Part shown: positions 25,165 through 37,800 of the stretch, in pieces | Layout: the number at the start of each line of letters is the position of its first letter | Numbering within the stretch: position 1 is the first letter of the stretch | Assembly (NCBI GenBank): GCA_038373885.1 | Contig: JAWZYV010013274.1 | Location: 1,054,001-1,118,000 of the forward strand | Direction: 5' to 3' | Length of the DNA: 64,000 bases | Origin: Cheiracanthium punctorium | Lineage: Eukaryota > Arthropoda > Arachnida > Araneae > Cheiracanthiidae | Position numbers and translations under genes: made by a program | Notes under the pieces: model-generated | The model's database searches: none | Seen by the model: the letters and a program-made list of their open reading frames with translations, nothing else | What the model was told of the DNA's origin: nothing

Positions 25165-25472
25165 CTCTATAATATTCATAAAATAATAAATTTTACTTAC
25201 AGAAGTATGTAAAACTGAATGAAAGCACCTGATTTTGAAATTTGCATCAGATAACTACCAATACATTAATATTTTTAACTAAAAATCATTTTTAATGTAA
25301 AAACATTAAGGTGTAGTATTTAATTTTTGAAAGATAAATTTTTAAATCTCGCTATTTGAAAAACCTTTGATTAAATTTTTATAAAATTCTTAAGGAATTT
25401 ATGAACATTTTTATGCCTAAACAAAAGAAACAAGAATAAATAAAATTAAATATTTTAATGGAATAAAACAAT

Positions 25473-25478
25473 TTTATT
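25473..25478 (-). other. Candidate polyadenylation signal of NUDT14
   Basis: AATAAA on the minus strand, about 80 bases after the NUDT14 stop codon. It is the canonical hexamer at a plausible distance, but the region is so AT-rich that chance hits are common. Confidence 0.45.
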
Positions 25479-25559
25479 TAAAAACAAAAGCTAATATATA
25501 CATAACAAATATAATCTACAAAAGTAATTTAATAACAATCACAAATTAATTTAACAAGG

Positions 25560-25806
25560 TTATAGCTTCTGATTAACTTTCTGGGGCATTTTATGATGGA
25601 AGAACCACATTAGAGCTAAAATCAGTGAACCTGGTCTTGCTACAGTTTCATCATACATCATAGAATAAGCCTTGGTTAGATCCATTTCAATAACTTCTAT
25701 GTATTCACCCTCATCGACATTACCACCTCCATCAGAAACTTTCATGGCATCAGTGACTTCAACATAGTACAAAGTTTGTTGAGAACCAGTAACACCGACA
25801 CCAGAC
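25560..25806 (-). CDS. NUDT14: NUDT14 coding exon 5 (residues 133-214, stop)
   Basis: A 247-nt terminal exon with acceptor TTTATTTTAG. It encodes SGVGVTGSQQTLYYVEVTDA, a glycine-rich loop, EGEYIEVIEMDL and a C-terminal helix ending in the TAA at 25560-25562. The SGVG..GS..T.YY..VTDA block is diagnostic for NUDT14. Confidence 0.93.
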
Positions 25807-28800
25807 CTAAAATAAAGAATTTATTTATTATATTAAATGTATTATTATTAAAGATTCAATAATATCTTGGACATTTTTTAACAATATGTGAGAATATTAA
25901 CAAACTAGTATATAAAACCATTACAGAGTCAATTACAATAGCACAAAAAAAAATATTTAATAAAAAAATCATACTCGAATACTCTACACTCAATATTTTT
26001 ATGTTTCTTGACTTAATAAGAAACATCTTGGATATTTGAGACCAATGGTGAATTTTCATTCTCTGGTAATTCATTGACGATTTACACATGCACATAATCC
26101 ATAATCATTTCTTTCCCATACTGGTTGTCATTCTTATACATATTCCTTAGCAAATTGGTGTATTAGTGAAATATATCATCTTGTAGTGGTGGCAAATATC
26201 CGAGTTGTGCTCCGTTAATTTTAAATTTAAGACAATATGCAAATGAAAATGTGGATAATTTTAAGAAGATATTTCAAACATATTGAAACTACAAAAATTG
26301 CACATCAGTGGGACTGAAAATAAAACTATGATGGAGAAGAAACAGTTTTTTTTTTTTTTTTCCCCTACCCAAATAAACTAATTTCCTCAAGTAAAAAATT
26401 TGCTGAAAAACAGGGATTGGGCGAATTTTCAAATGTTTAACATAGTGTAGTTGTTTTCTATGTTTTTTTGCAGAATTATAGAAAATTTCAAGCCAATTGT
26501 CCCAAAGATGTGGATTTTGTTACTTTTTTTAGCATAACTTTCTCATTTTTTTGGAGTAATGGCAGTAAAAGTTTTGTTTTGGAGTGATACAGCCCAGACT
26601 TGTTACACCTACACTTTTATTCATAAAGTAATAGGGGTTAACAAATATTTGACCACTTTCAGCATTCACCTCTTTGGCCAAATATTCACTCAGATTTAAT
26701 ACTGCTGCATATTCAGCTGAATAATTTCATGATAATTCAGACAAATACTTTTTAAACATAAAATTTTAATTCATGGAACAAGGTATTTCACAAAATTTTA
26801 CTTAAATGCATTAACTATAGAAATTGAAGTTTTCCCAGCATTTACTTGAATTTTAATTGTGAGAGAGTTCATGAAATATAATATTACAAGAAAATAAATC
26901 TTTCTCTTCATAATGATTATGTACTTAAAAATCATGTGCATCTGAGTAATCATTGCAACCTTTGAAACTAGACTACAAAAGATGCATTATATTTCATGGT
27001 TTTCACTATTAAATGTATTAAAATATTCTATCAAATATGCATAATGATATATAAAAAAATTTGATTAAAAGAAAGAGCACTGTACTGTATTTTGTAGAAA
27101 CAATATGATTATCTGAAATATGTACTTTTTTTTTTTTTTTAACCTTTAAATCAGTTATTTTTCATACATGCGTTATGCCATAACATATGTTCTTTATTTA
27201 CCTAACTAATATGTTATCCTATGGCATAGGTTATCTATTTCCCTAACTTAATTATTAATTTATACAAGAGTCCTCTGAACTTAATTCTTTATTTGTATCC
27301 CTCATTTTTTAATATATTTTTGAAAAACCATTTCATTTTTTTAATATATGTTTTTTTAATATATTTTGTGGAATAACCCACTGGCGTCACATATTAAATA
27401 ATTATAACACTTTTAGCGATTCCTTTTTGCCAAAATTTTAGCGATCTGGTTCGCCAAAATGGCAACCCGGCAGCATAGCAGCCCTCTGGTTCCAGGATTG
27501 GTTGGTTTTTTTTTTGTGTGTGTGAAACATAACTCGTCCAGCATCGAAAAACGACTGATGACGGACTACGACGATACGGCCTCGGCGATTTTGAAGTTCC
27601 ATTCTTTGAACAGGTAAAGCCTTTTTACTTATCATTGTTCTCGCCGCATGACAAAATATGGTGCCAGACCACGTCGTAATGATGTTGGAACAAGTTGCTC
27701 ACCATTTTTAATTAAATACACGTGGTACGCACGCCGTAGAACACATCGTAAAAGAATTCATCTCCGCATGTTATCGGCGGCACTTTGAGCCATTCTCAAG
27801 AATAATCAATTGAATATATATTTTTCGTAATGTACATTAAAATTTCATCAGATTTAAGAATTTTATTGATAATTAGAAGTTTGAAGATTTATTTAATTTA
27901 TAGTTCCATGTATTTTGTATTTGAATATGTTCGTAATGATTTCAAGTTATTGAAAATTTATTGAATGTGTGAAATGTTGATTAATGTAGTAATTTTATTG
28001 GTATGAAGTGAATATTTACAATGTGGCATATATTTAACATGGGCAAAACTCAAGTATATCAGAATTGTATATTTCACATGGGCAATGCATATTTTTTCTA
28101 AGTTGTGTAAATAGATGATTAGTGAAGAATATTTAGCATATTTTTGAAGAACAACCTTTATATTAAGTGATTATATATGTATATTTTTAATAACGTAATT
28201 ATTGAAATAGATGCAAAAGGATTGAAATTTTAGTGTGACACGATGGCGAATGGCGGAAATAACCATGCGGCACATTTTGCCCCTCATGTAAAAGAATTTT
28301 CTGGTGATCCTGATACCTTGTCTTTTTTTGAGCAACAAATAACAGATTTGGCTAAATTAAGTAAATGGTCAGATTCTCAAACTTTGTTTTATGCAAAATC
28401 CCATTTGACTGGTCAAGCCTTTGAATACATTAACCCTTTGAGGCGCAACCCTTTCCCAATGCTGAAAAAAGGGCAGCCGTTGCCATCGCTCGACTTAACT
28501 ACTAGCAAGATGGCGGACGATCGAAACGTTCATCGCGTTCCACAGATCTAGAGACCCTTTTTTGACGCAGCTGGCTGTGCTCTAGATCTGTGGAACGCGA
28601 TGAACGTTTCGATCGTCTGCCATCTTGCTGGTAGTTAAGTCGTTCGATGGCAACGGCTGCCCTTTTTTCAGCATTGGGCAATCTGTCTAGCCGTTCTCGC
28701 ATTCTTCCATTTCTCAGCAGATGTCAGTGCTGTTGAAAATAATGGTGACCATTTTTTTACGGGAAATGACGTGCTAAAAATTAAGGATTTTCATGGAGCT

Positions 28801-31800
28801 ATGTCACCCGCAACTATTTTCATAGAAATCAAATCTATTCTTCGTGACTTGCAACAGTCAAAACGTCAGAGTTGGGTGATCCCAGAGCGGGAACACTGCG
28901 CGTTAAAGGGTTAACCAGCTAGCACAGATCACCCAAGTAAAATCCACTAAGGAACTTTTTGCTAAACTGCAAGATTTTTTTGAGAAAACACATTTTTCAC
29001 ATGCAATTCAGGAATTTCATAACATAAAGTTACTTCCTGATGCAGAATACACAATGCAGAATACACAAATGCTACAATGCAGAACTTTGCACATAGAATT
29101 GATTTGGCTGCTGCTAAAATGTATAAGGATTTCTCTGCACAGGAGAACATAGGACATGTGAAATACATGAAGTTTTTGCAGGAAATCCCTAATGAATATA
29201 AAATCAGAATATTGGAAAATAATATCAAAACATATGAGGAAGCTGTAAATAAAGCAAAGATGATGCAATCGTGCCAATCATCATATAGTATGAACTCCAC
29301 ATTCAGATTTGAAATGCAAATTAATCACATAGTACAATCGATAAATGAACTTAAACAAGAAAGAACATCCGACCCTAGTCATAACACTCAAAGTTTACCC
29401 ACCAAGGATAGTACACAGAAAAATAATGGGCATAAAACGTCACACAGAAAGCCTCATCCAACCAATATTCCACCCCGAAGGTCATATAGGAACCAGAATC
29501 ATTATGGCCACTCAGGAGTCAATACAAGGAGATCAAAACCATATCAGCGGCCCCATCGATCACACCATGATCAGAGACCTTTTCGCAATTTTGTCCCAAG
29601 AGGAGAGCCTTATCATCCCAAATTCCAGGGTGATCATTTTAAGCCTCAAAGTACATGCCAATTTTGTAATGTAAAGGGACACGTCCTGAACTCTTGTGAC
29701 CAATTTAAGAACTTTGCCCTAATACCTAAACAACAACAGAACCTAATGATACCCCAGAGTTCTAATAGTGTATCTTATCTAAATCCATCAGCCGTCTCAT
29801 TTTACCCAAACTCCAAGTGAGGTTGGGAAATGGTGCTTCTCAGCCACCGAGTGCATGTATAAATGCACCAATAACAAATGGTCATGATGATCATGGTTTT
29901 CGCATTAGCACTCATGCTTTTCCCCCGAAGCAGGCAACTGTTTGTATAGATTTAACAAGGCCTCCACCTACCATTGGAAACATGAAAAACAAAAACTCTC
30001 TACCCTCAGCAATTATTGCTAATATGAATGATGAAAATCCTACACTCCCATGTATTTTTGTGCATTTTGCCACCAAAGAGATCACTATGCTTGTTGATTC
30101 TGGCTCATCAGTCTCCATTGTTGATCACGCACTCTTTAACCGCATCAAAGACCAGCTAACATATAAATTCTTAGTGAGCAGGGCGACAATTTCTACAATG
30201 AACTCTGATGTTAAATTTCATGCTTGTGTAGATATTTCCTTCAAAATTCAATCTTTGCATTTTAAGCATAACTTCTATTTAGTGCAATTCAAAAACAGTT
30301 CGACATTCAAAGGAACGTTAGGGTATGATTTCCTTCAAAACTTCCATGTAAAACTAGATATACAGAATACATTATTCATTGTAAAACAGGAAAAAATACC
30401 GTTCATTATAAATCGGCAGAACCATAGCACAAACTGTATAGTACAAGATTCTCCTCCAACTCAGGGCGGAAATACAGAGTTCCCTGAAGTCATTGTTGCA
30501 CATGTCTGTCAGAAATCAATCATTCCTCCCAAGGAATCGGCATATATCAAAATTTTTTTTAATGGACATTTTCCAGACAAATCTACTGATGACTCTCTTC
30601 TGTTTACTCCCTTTGCTACATCAGACAGTGTAATAATAAACGAAGCCCTGTACTCACTTCCACAATCTCATGCTGATGCTGTAGCATCCAATTTTCCACA
30701 CAAGAACTTTACACACAATCATAAGCCAAACTTAACTTTTAGGTATTACTTTCATATCTTTATTGAAAATAATTTGAAAACTCACTTTCATCTTAACAAA
30801 GGCCAAAGATTTGGCGAAATATGTCGAATTGATTCTATTAAATCCATGTTTGAATCTGAGAACGATGTCTCCCAAGAACAGGAGTCCAATTTACAAAATC
30901 ATAACAATAAAGATATTGAATGTGTGAATTTAATCACAGCATCAGATGACGTCATAGCCAAGCGTAAGAAAGAATTTTCATTGGATGACTTTTACTTACA
31001 ACACCTGCCTTCTAAACAAAGAGATATGTTGCAAAATTTATTAGCTGAAAACTATTAGGTCTTCTCCAAATCTCTGATAACATTGGGACACACTGATAGA
31101 ATTCTTCCACACATAAAGTTTACTCAGTCATATCCACTAAAATGCTTACCATTTCCCATACCCCAGGCTCTCCAATCGGAAGCTAAAAGACAACTGTCAG
31201 AATTGACTGAAGCTAATATAATCAAAAAGACTGTCGCAAGTTGGGTTTGTCCAATGCTACTTGTAAAAAAAAGGACGGATAACCCCAACAACCAGAAGTA
31301 TATACAAAATGCTTACAGACCTGGAAAAAGTGTAGCATCAAGTGAAGATCCCCAATATGCTAATATTTTAAAACTATAATAGTAATTTTAAATTCTAGTA
31401 ATTTTCTACATAAAATTTTGAAAAATTCGATTAATTTTCATTACCTGGATGAGATGAAAATATTCTTCATGATTCTCTTTATTTTATACTAAAGAAAATT
31501 TTAATACCTATTAAACTTTTCTCAATAATTCAAACAGCTAATTTTTCTACCATAGTAATAAAATGTACCAGTACTTATAAAAGGTAATACAATCTAGTGC
31601 TACAAATACAATGCTTACAGCCCTGGAAAAAGTGTAGCTATAATAAACCTGTATTTGTTTTTTTAAATCAATCTACATAAAAAATATCATCAATCAATAT
31701 GAATAACAATTAGTAAAAACTAGCAGTATTGTTATTCATATTCAAATCGCAATTGGTAACATCCATATTCTCAAATTTATAATAATAAACAATTTAACAG

Positions 31801-34800
31801 TGAAGATTTTGTTAATGAATAGGAAACAAATTACATAAGCAAAAACGCTACAAAATTACATAAATAAACAAAACTTAGATAATGAATTACATGAGTAAAA
31901 AATATACCTCTCAAAAAAGTGAAGTTAATTAAATGCTTTTATAATTCAACCCAAATTATTATTTTCTTTAAAAGTAATTGTTAAATTTTTCATACATGAA
32001 ATAAAATCTTTAATAAACTAACTGAATTTTTAACACTTACAGTCTAGGGACTAATCATAACTTTAAAATTATCAATATTAGTTTATTATATAATAAACTA
32101 ATATAGAGTCAATTATATCATTTAAAAGAATAAATAAGCAGAGACAGACTTTCTCTCTGATTTTAGATATCAATGTGAGTTTTTATGGATAATTGTTTTA
32201 TTTTCTGTATTTTAATAAGATGCTGAAAGGAATACACTGATCAAAAACTGGGAGGCAAAATAACAGTTTTTAGTGATTCTGATTAAAGTAGTGCTGAAAT
32301 AATAGTATGAAACATTAGGCAATCAAAAGTTGTTAATATTTCTCATTAACAATGGTACAAAACAGTGAACAGGACGATCAAAGATAGTTCCTTTATGACA
32401 TGAAAGAGTTCCAGAAGCTTGCCTGCAAGCAAAAATGTCTTTTTAAGATGAAATGATGTTGCCTTGTACTAGCTGAACAATAAGAATGCATGGTATAGAA
32501 ATACTAAACCAAAGGGAAACCCTCGCTTTCAACAAGACATATTGATTCGCATTTATAGTTTGCCTGAAAAACATTGATAGTTGGCACCAACTGGAATGGT
32601 GTGATGTTTACATAAATAAGAAAAAGTTTGATTTAGATGAGTCAGATGGTTTTAAGTTTTACTATGCAATGATCTGCATGTGGAACACTACTTTTATTCA
32701 AAACACCAACTCAGATGGGGAGGGGGGGGGGGGATCAGTCATGGCTGGCTGCAACTGAAATTGTTTTTGCTGATAAAATTAATTCAGTATTGTGACAGGA
32801 CTGTTAGCTAATAATTTGATGCCAATTACTTCTCTGAATTCATCAGGCAAATGAACATTTCAATAAGACAACAATACATGTGTGCATAATTTCAGCTTCA
32901 CAAAATCTTGGTTGAAGACGAAACAAGATAAAAACATTTCAGGTCCATTTCAGAGTACCGACCTGAACCAAAGGAAAACCTTTGGGGGTATTCTAGTTCA
33001 AGATTTTTACAAAAAGAATGGTGACAGTAAAAAAAGCAAGGTTGATCTTGAAATCGCAGTTAAAATTTCCTGAAAAAGCACTGAGCTGGACACATTCCAA
33101 ATTCTATGAACTGAAGACGATACAAATAACTGAAAAAAAAAAGCGATTCCCAAAGAGAGTATATCATATTGACAATCCATTCTCTGAATTTCAAATCAAT
33201 TGTAGTTTCTCTAATTCCTCATACATTTTACATAATATAACTAAAATGTATTTTTGCTATGATTTCTGAATATCATACGTTACTCGTACACTTCATATAA
33301 CATGCATTTTTTTTTTTTTAAATATGGTATGAATTTTTGGTTTTATGTCATCTTTTTTGCAATATTATCTTTGCAATGTTAATCTTTCACTGTCTTATAC
33401 AGTAAAACTTTGCTATAACGATACTTGATATAACAAGGAATCCCTCTATAATGATAAAATTTTATGCTCCCGCAGAATTTTCATACAATATAATCTCCCC
33501 TGGATATAACGATACATCCCTCTAGAACAGTAATTTTATTGTGTCTCTTAAGTATTGTTATATCGAGATTTTACTGTACTTTTTCCTATAGCTAATTCCT
33601 GTTTCACAAAAGAGCATGTGACCTCTCTATAGTAAATATGACAGAAGTTTTTTTTATTCTTTTTTTAATGTAAAACTTAGTAGAAGACATGTAATGTTAA
33701 TGTTGCAACATACTTCTCAAGCATACATATCTACCGGTCTTTAAAAATTACAATTTACAATGAGTTTTTGTATTTAATCCATTAATGCCCAGTGATCTGT
33801 TTTTAGATGATCGGAAAATTTGTGAAAATCTTTCCTGTCTTATTCATATTTTTAGAAAAATAATTACATTCTTTATACCACACAAATGTCGGAAATTTAT
33901 TTATCACTTCTGGCTTCGCTATAAATAGGAGAATGTGCTGAGAAAAAAAAAATGGGTGGTAATGGGTTATTTACAAATTTTAAAAAAAACTAATACTGTA
34001 AAACCTGTCTTTAAAAAAACGCTACATTAAATGGAACCTTGGCTTAAACAGAGATTTTTTTTAACCCATGATTTTTTTAATTTCTCGGTTATTTAATCTG
34101 GATCAATGGACATTTGGCTTCAGCAAGAAAATGTTGCAATCCTGGTGATTCTATCTATCAGGTTTTAAAATATCAAACTGAAGTTTATTTTTCAAGCACA
34201 TATTTTATTAATAATTTATATTTTCCATTTTAACTATTTATATGCAAAAAAAAAAGTCAAACCAAACACAAAAATAGAAGCTCGCATTAGTAACTTATAA
34301 AAAGAGCATATAAAAAAATTGACAAAACAGGCAACAAATTCTGGATTGTATATTCTTGGATGAACAATATGCAAAATTTTTCTAAAACAATATATCTCAG
34401 TCTGCAAATGACAATGCAATTATGAAATAATTAGCACAAAAATGTTCTTATGTGTGTTATTTTACAAAGTGTTAATTGTTTCATATTTTAAACACCTTTT
34501 TTTTTTTTTTATTGAGTGTCTTGTTTTAATGCTTCTCATACTCTTACAAGTGTACATCAGAAAGTTATAATTTTAACATAAATTTCATATATTTTAAAGA
34601 AGAAACATTTAAGAAGCACATTCAAATAGTTTTCCTCAAAAAAAAAAAAAATCCAGAGTTTCAGGGTATTCCATATTTCTTTTCTTTCGTTTTTTTTTTT
34701 TTTTTTTTTAAGTTCAACAAGGCATTTAAAAATATAATGAAACTGATTAAAAAAGTAAATGATAAATTAAGATTACCTATATGAAGTTACTTTTTGAATA

Positions 34801-37800
34801 GATGAAAGAGGAACATCATATCCACATTCTTCCAGCACTTCATCTCTAGCAGTTTCAACTAAGCTTTGATATTTATCACAAATGCCAGCACATAATTCAG
34901 TTGTCATGCCCAAACTTGCTGGATATTTTTTAGTATCAATAGTATCACCTGCATCTTCCGGCTTCACCTCAGCAAAATAGACTGCTACAAAAAGGAGGTA
35001 AAAACATAATTTGCTACAAAGCAGTAAAGCACAACAAATGAAAATTGAAAAGTGTTGTTAACAAAATAATGATCACATATGTTAGTTTTAATGCAACAGT
35101 TTAAAAAATAATCAAAATGTACAAATAAGGACATTTCAGTTACCTATTGCTCCATAAGTACAATAATTATTATTTGAAACTAAAAAAAAACTTTTAATAA
35201 CCCTCACCACATTAAAATATCGCTTAGTACATACAGTGAAACTCCGATTTAACGTCATTCAAGGGACCGGAAAGAAGTAACGTTATATGCGGGAAAATGC
35301 TATATCGAGGTTGTATAAAAACAAATTAATGACATTGAAATAAAGTCTAATTTAAATTACATACCTTTTATTTCTTTGTATACAATGCTTCACAATTTAA
35401 TTTTCAAAATTATATCTTAAAGAAATTGGTTATTTTACTTTGAGTTTTGTTCTTATTAATTGCATTACAAATGTCATTTTCTATACAAATGAGTTTCTGT
35501 AGATTTTTACTGCCTTTGTACTCTTTGGCTTTGTTGATGATATCCATTTTTTTTGAGCAAAGAAAATCGCTTTCTTTTACAAGCCATAACTACGTACCAA
35601 ACAGAGCAGCAAAATACTGAAGACAGCGAAAAAGAAAACAGCTAGCAAGTAAACAGCATCTAAACTTTTCGAATTCTAAAAAGTCCCAGGTCTTCACGTG
35701 ACAATGGTATAGGAAATGAACTGTATACGCATGTGCGAACTGCTGTGATAAACAGATCCTTAAAAGATACTATAGAAAAGCCGTTTATTGTCCCTTCCAT
35801 GAATTGTATTCATGGGTGGTCAGTTTAACTCTTTAGCTCCCAAAGAGAATCTCATAGCTGTTGGTTCCCATCGAAACGGCAGAAAATGGCCTGCCCACCC
35901 TTTCCCCATGTAACCTCCCTTTTTGCGTCGCGTGAAAGGCTTCCTGTTGTGAAAATCCGAAGATGGTCTATTGTATCTCCAGAATACAGGAAGGTAGCAA
36001 TGACAAAATTTTAAAGTAACTTTACGCTTCTCTCCCGCTCTACCGGAAATTCCCCCAGCACTTAAACCCAATTCATCAAAAATCGTCCGCCGCATTCTTC
36101 AAGCTTGTTAATCCAGACACACCCGAATCACCTGTAAGGGGGAAGGGAATTCCTAGAAGGCTACACTCCGTTTTTATGGGAATGAAGGCGCTTGGACAGT
36201 TGGAGGAGATAAAGAGTAATTTTCCCTCTTTTTATCCAAATAAAGGAAAAGGAATGCGCATTGCCGCCATTCTCAAGAACTATTTCCTTCCTATCACAAT
36301 TACTGTGACTTGTTTTAGAGAAAACGCATCAAATTTTTCTCACCGAAAAAACATTAAATGCGGGAAATGTAACGTTATTGACGGGATTTTTTAGCATTAC
36401 AAGTATAGGAAGATATTTGGAACCAATAGAAAATGGCATTATAAGCAGTAAAACGGTAAATACGGGTAATGTTAAACCGGGATTTCACTGCATATTTCAC
36501 ATTATACAATGGGGAAGAGGGGGGGGGGGTCCTGACATCTTCAGTCATAAGTTCACCTTTTTGCAACAGCCAAAAAGGTTTTTTTTATATATCAAAGTAT
36601 CATATGCATATCTAAGTCTTTTTTTTTTTTTTACCTTTGACACCAGATTTTTCAAGTTTATTAAAGTACTTAGTATAGTTTCAATTTGTACTCCTTTGAA
36701 AAATGTTAAAAATCACATATTAACAGTATACATGAAGCAACAAATTTTACAATATTGACTACTATTTTTTAATTACTTTGTCTTATTCAAACACAACATA
36801 TTGTTACATGTAACATTCAATTATATAAAAAATATTTAAAATCTTCTAACATAAGCTGCATATAAACTAACTAGGCTCTTTATAAATGTAATTGGTCAAG
36901 ACTCTTTTTTTTTAATTCATCATATATTTAACTGCCAGTTTCATTATACAGTAGTAATATTCAAATTATTCACAAATTCAATTTTTTTTAAAACTGCAAA
37001 ATTTTGAAAGATATTTTTTAAACGAATTCATAGCATCATTTAAATGAAAATCAAACTTTAATTATACAGCGGGAAAATAAACAACACATTAGTCATACTT
37101 AATGTGACCATACATCCCGTTTTGACCAGGACTGTTTTGCTTTTAGGTAACCTAGGTAACATTATCCCCAAACACTGCTGAAATGTCTTAATTTTAGAAA
37201 AAGAGCAACAATTTATTTAAAAAAAAAAAAAAAGAAGAGAAAAATGTTTAAGATCTGAAAATCATCTGATAGCAGTCCTAGTAACTTTAAATTACAAAAA
37301 TTTTATAATGCTTATGCAGAAAGGGTCTTTTGCCTTACAAATAAGTTACAGACAAGCAAAAAAAAAAAAAGTTGAAAGTTGCAGTTCTTAAAGCCATATT
37401 ACTTATGAAAGTAAACTGTGAGATGTCAAGCTACCCGCATTTTAAAATACACATGTATTTGATTTTATTTATTTCTTTAATACACATAATATTACTTAAA
37501 AACTAGTAGAGATGACTCCTTTTTTTTTTTTTTTTTTTTTTTTTTTTGGAGGGGGTAGGGAGAATTGCTTAAAATTCAAAGGAATTAGTAGATAACCCTA
37601 TTAATAGAAGGGACATTTACTAATTCCTTAAAGTTTTCCTTTAGTAGATGAGGAAAAGAATAAATGGTCACAATCATATTGTACATTCTTTTGCTTATGT
37701 TACAAAATTTTTACATCTGATAAGACACAAATCTGTGAATTCTCAAAGAATTTCTGTCTATGCATAGATATTAGTAAACTAAAATCATGAAATCAAAATC

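Larger units (their letters stand above)
28243..29820 (+). pseudogene. Ty3/gypsy-type gag, split and frameshifted
   Basis: Structural gene of an LTR retrotransposon, antisense within NUDT14 intron 4. It starts MANGGNNHAAHFAPHVKEF; the capsid-like part runs to 28433, where a 477-bp piggyBac-like element breaks it, and resumes after the second TTAA at 28911. A further frameshift lies in a short duplicated stretch (GCAGAATACACAA twice, 29042-29075). The frame from about 29077 continues through a basic proline/arginine-rich region to one zinc knuckle, CQFCNVKGHVLNSC (C-x2-C-x4-H-x4-C), near the end, as in nucleocapsid domains. It ends in TGA at 29818-29820, overlapping the pol frame by four bases in the -1 phase, consistent with a -1 frameshift arrangement. 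It is not functional as it stands. Confidence 0.85.

Noticed and set aside
27640..27680. Primer-binding site and 5' LTR for the Ty3/gypsy relic
   Set aside because: GGTGCCAGACCACGT is only loosely like a tRNA 3' complement, and no TG..CA-bounded repeat with a second copy downstream could be found.
29017..29300. Minus-strand open frames opposite gag
   Set aside because: Shadows of the gag coding strand, with no motif of their own.
35820..36360. GC-richer island in intron 3, considered as a CpG island or exon
   Set aside because: No splice-compatible open frame matching NUDT14 and no paired transposon ends. Left as unexplained intron sequence.
36378..36758. Open frame of 126 codons in NUDT14 intron 3
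   Set aside because: Runs through G and T homopolymers, no motif, opposite strand to the gene.
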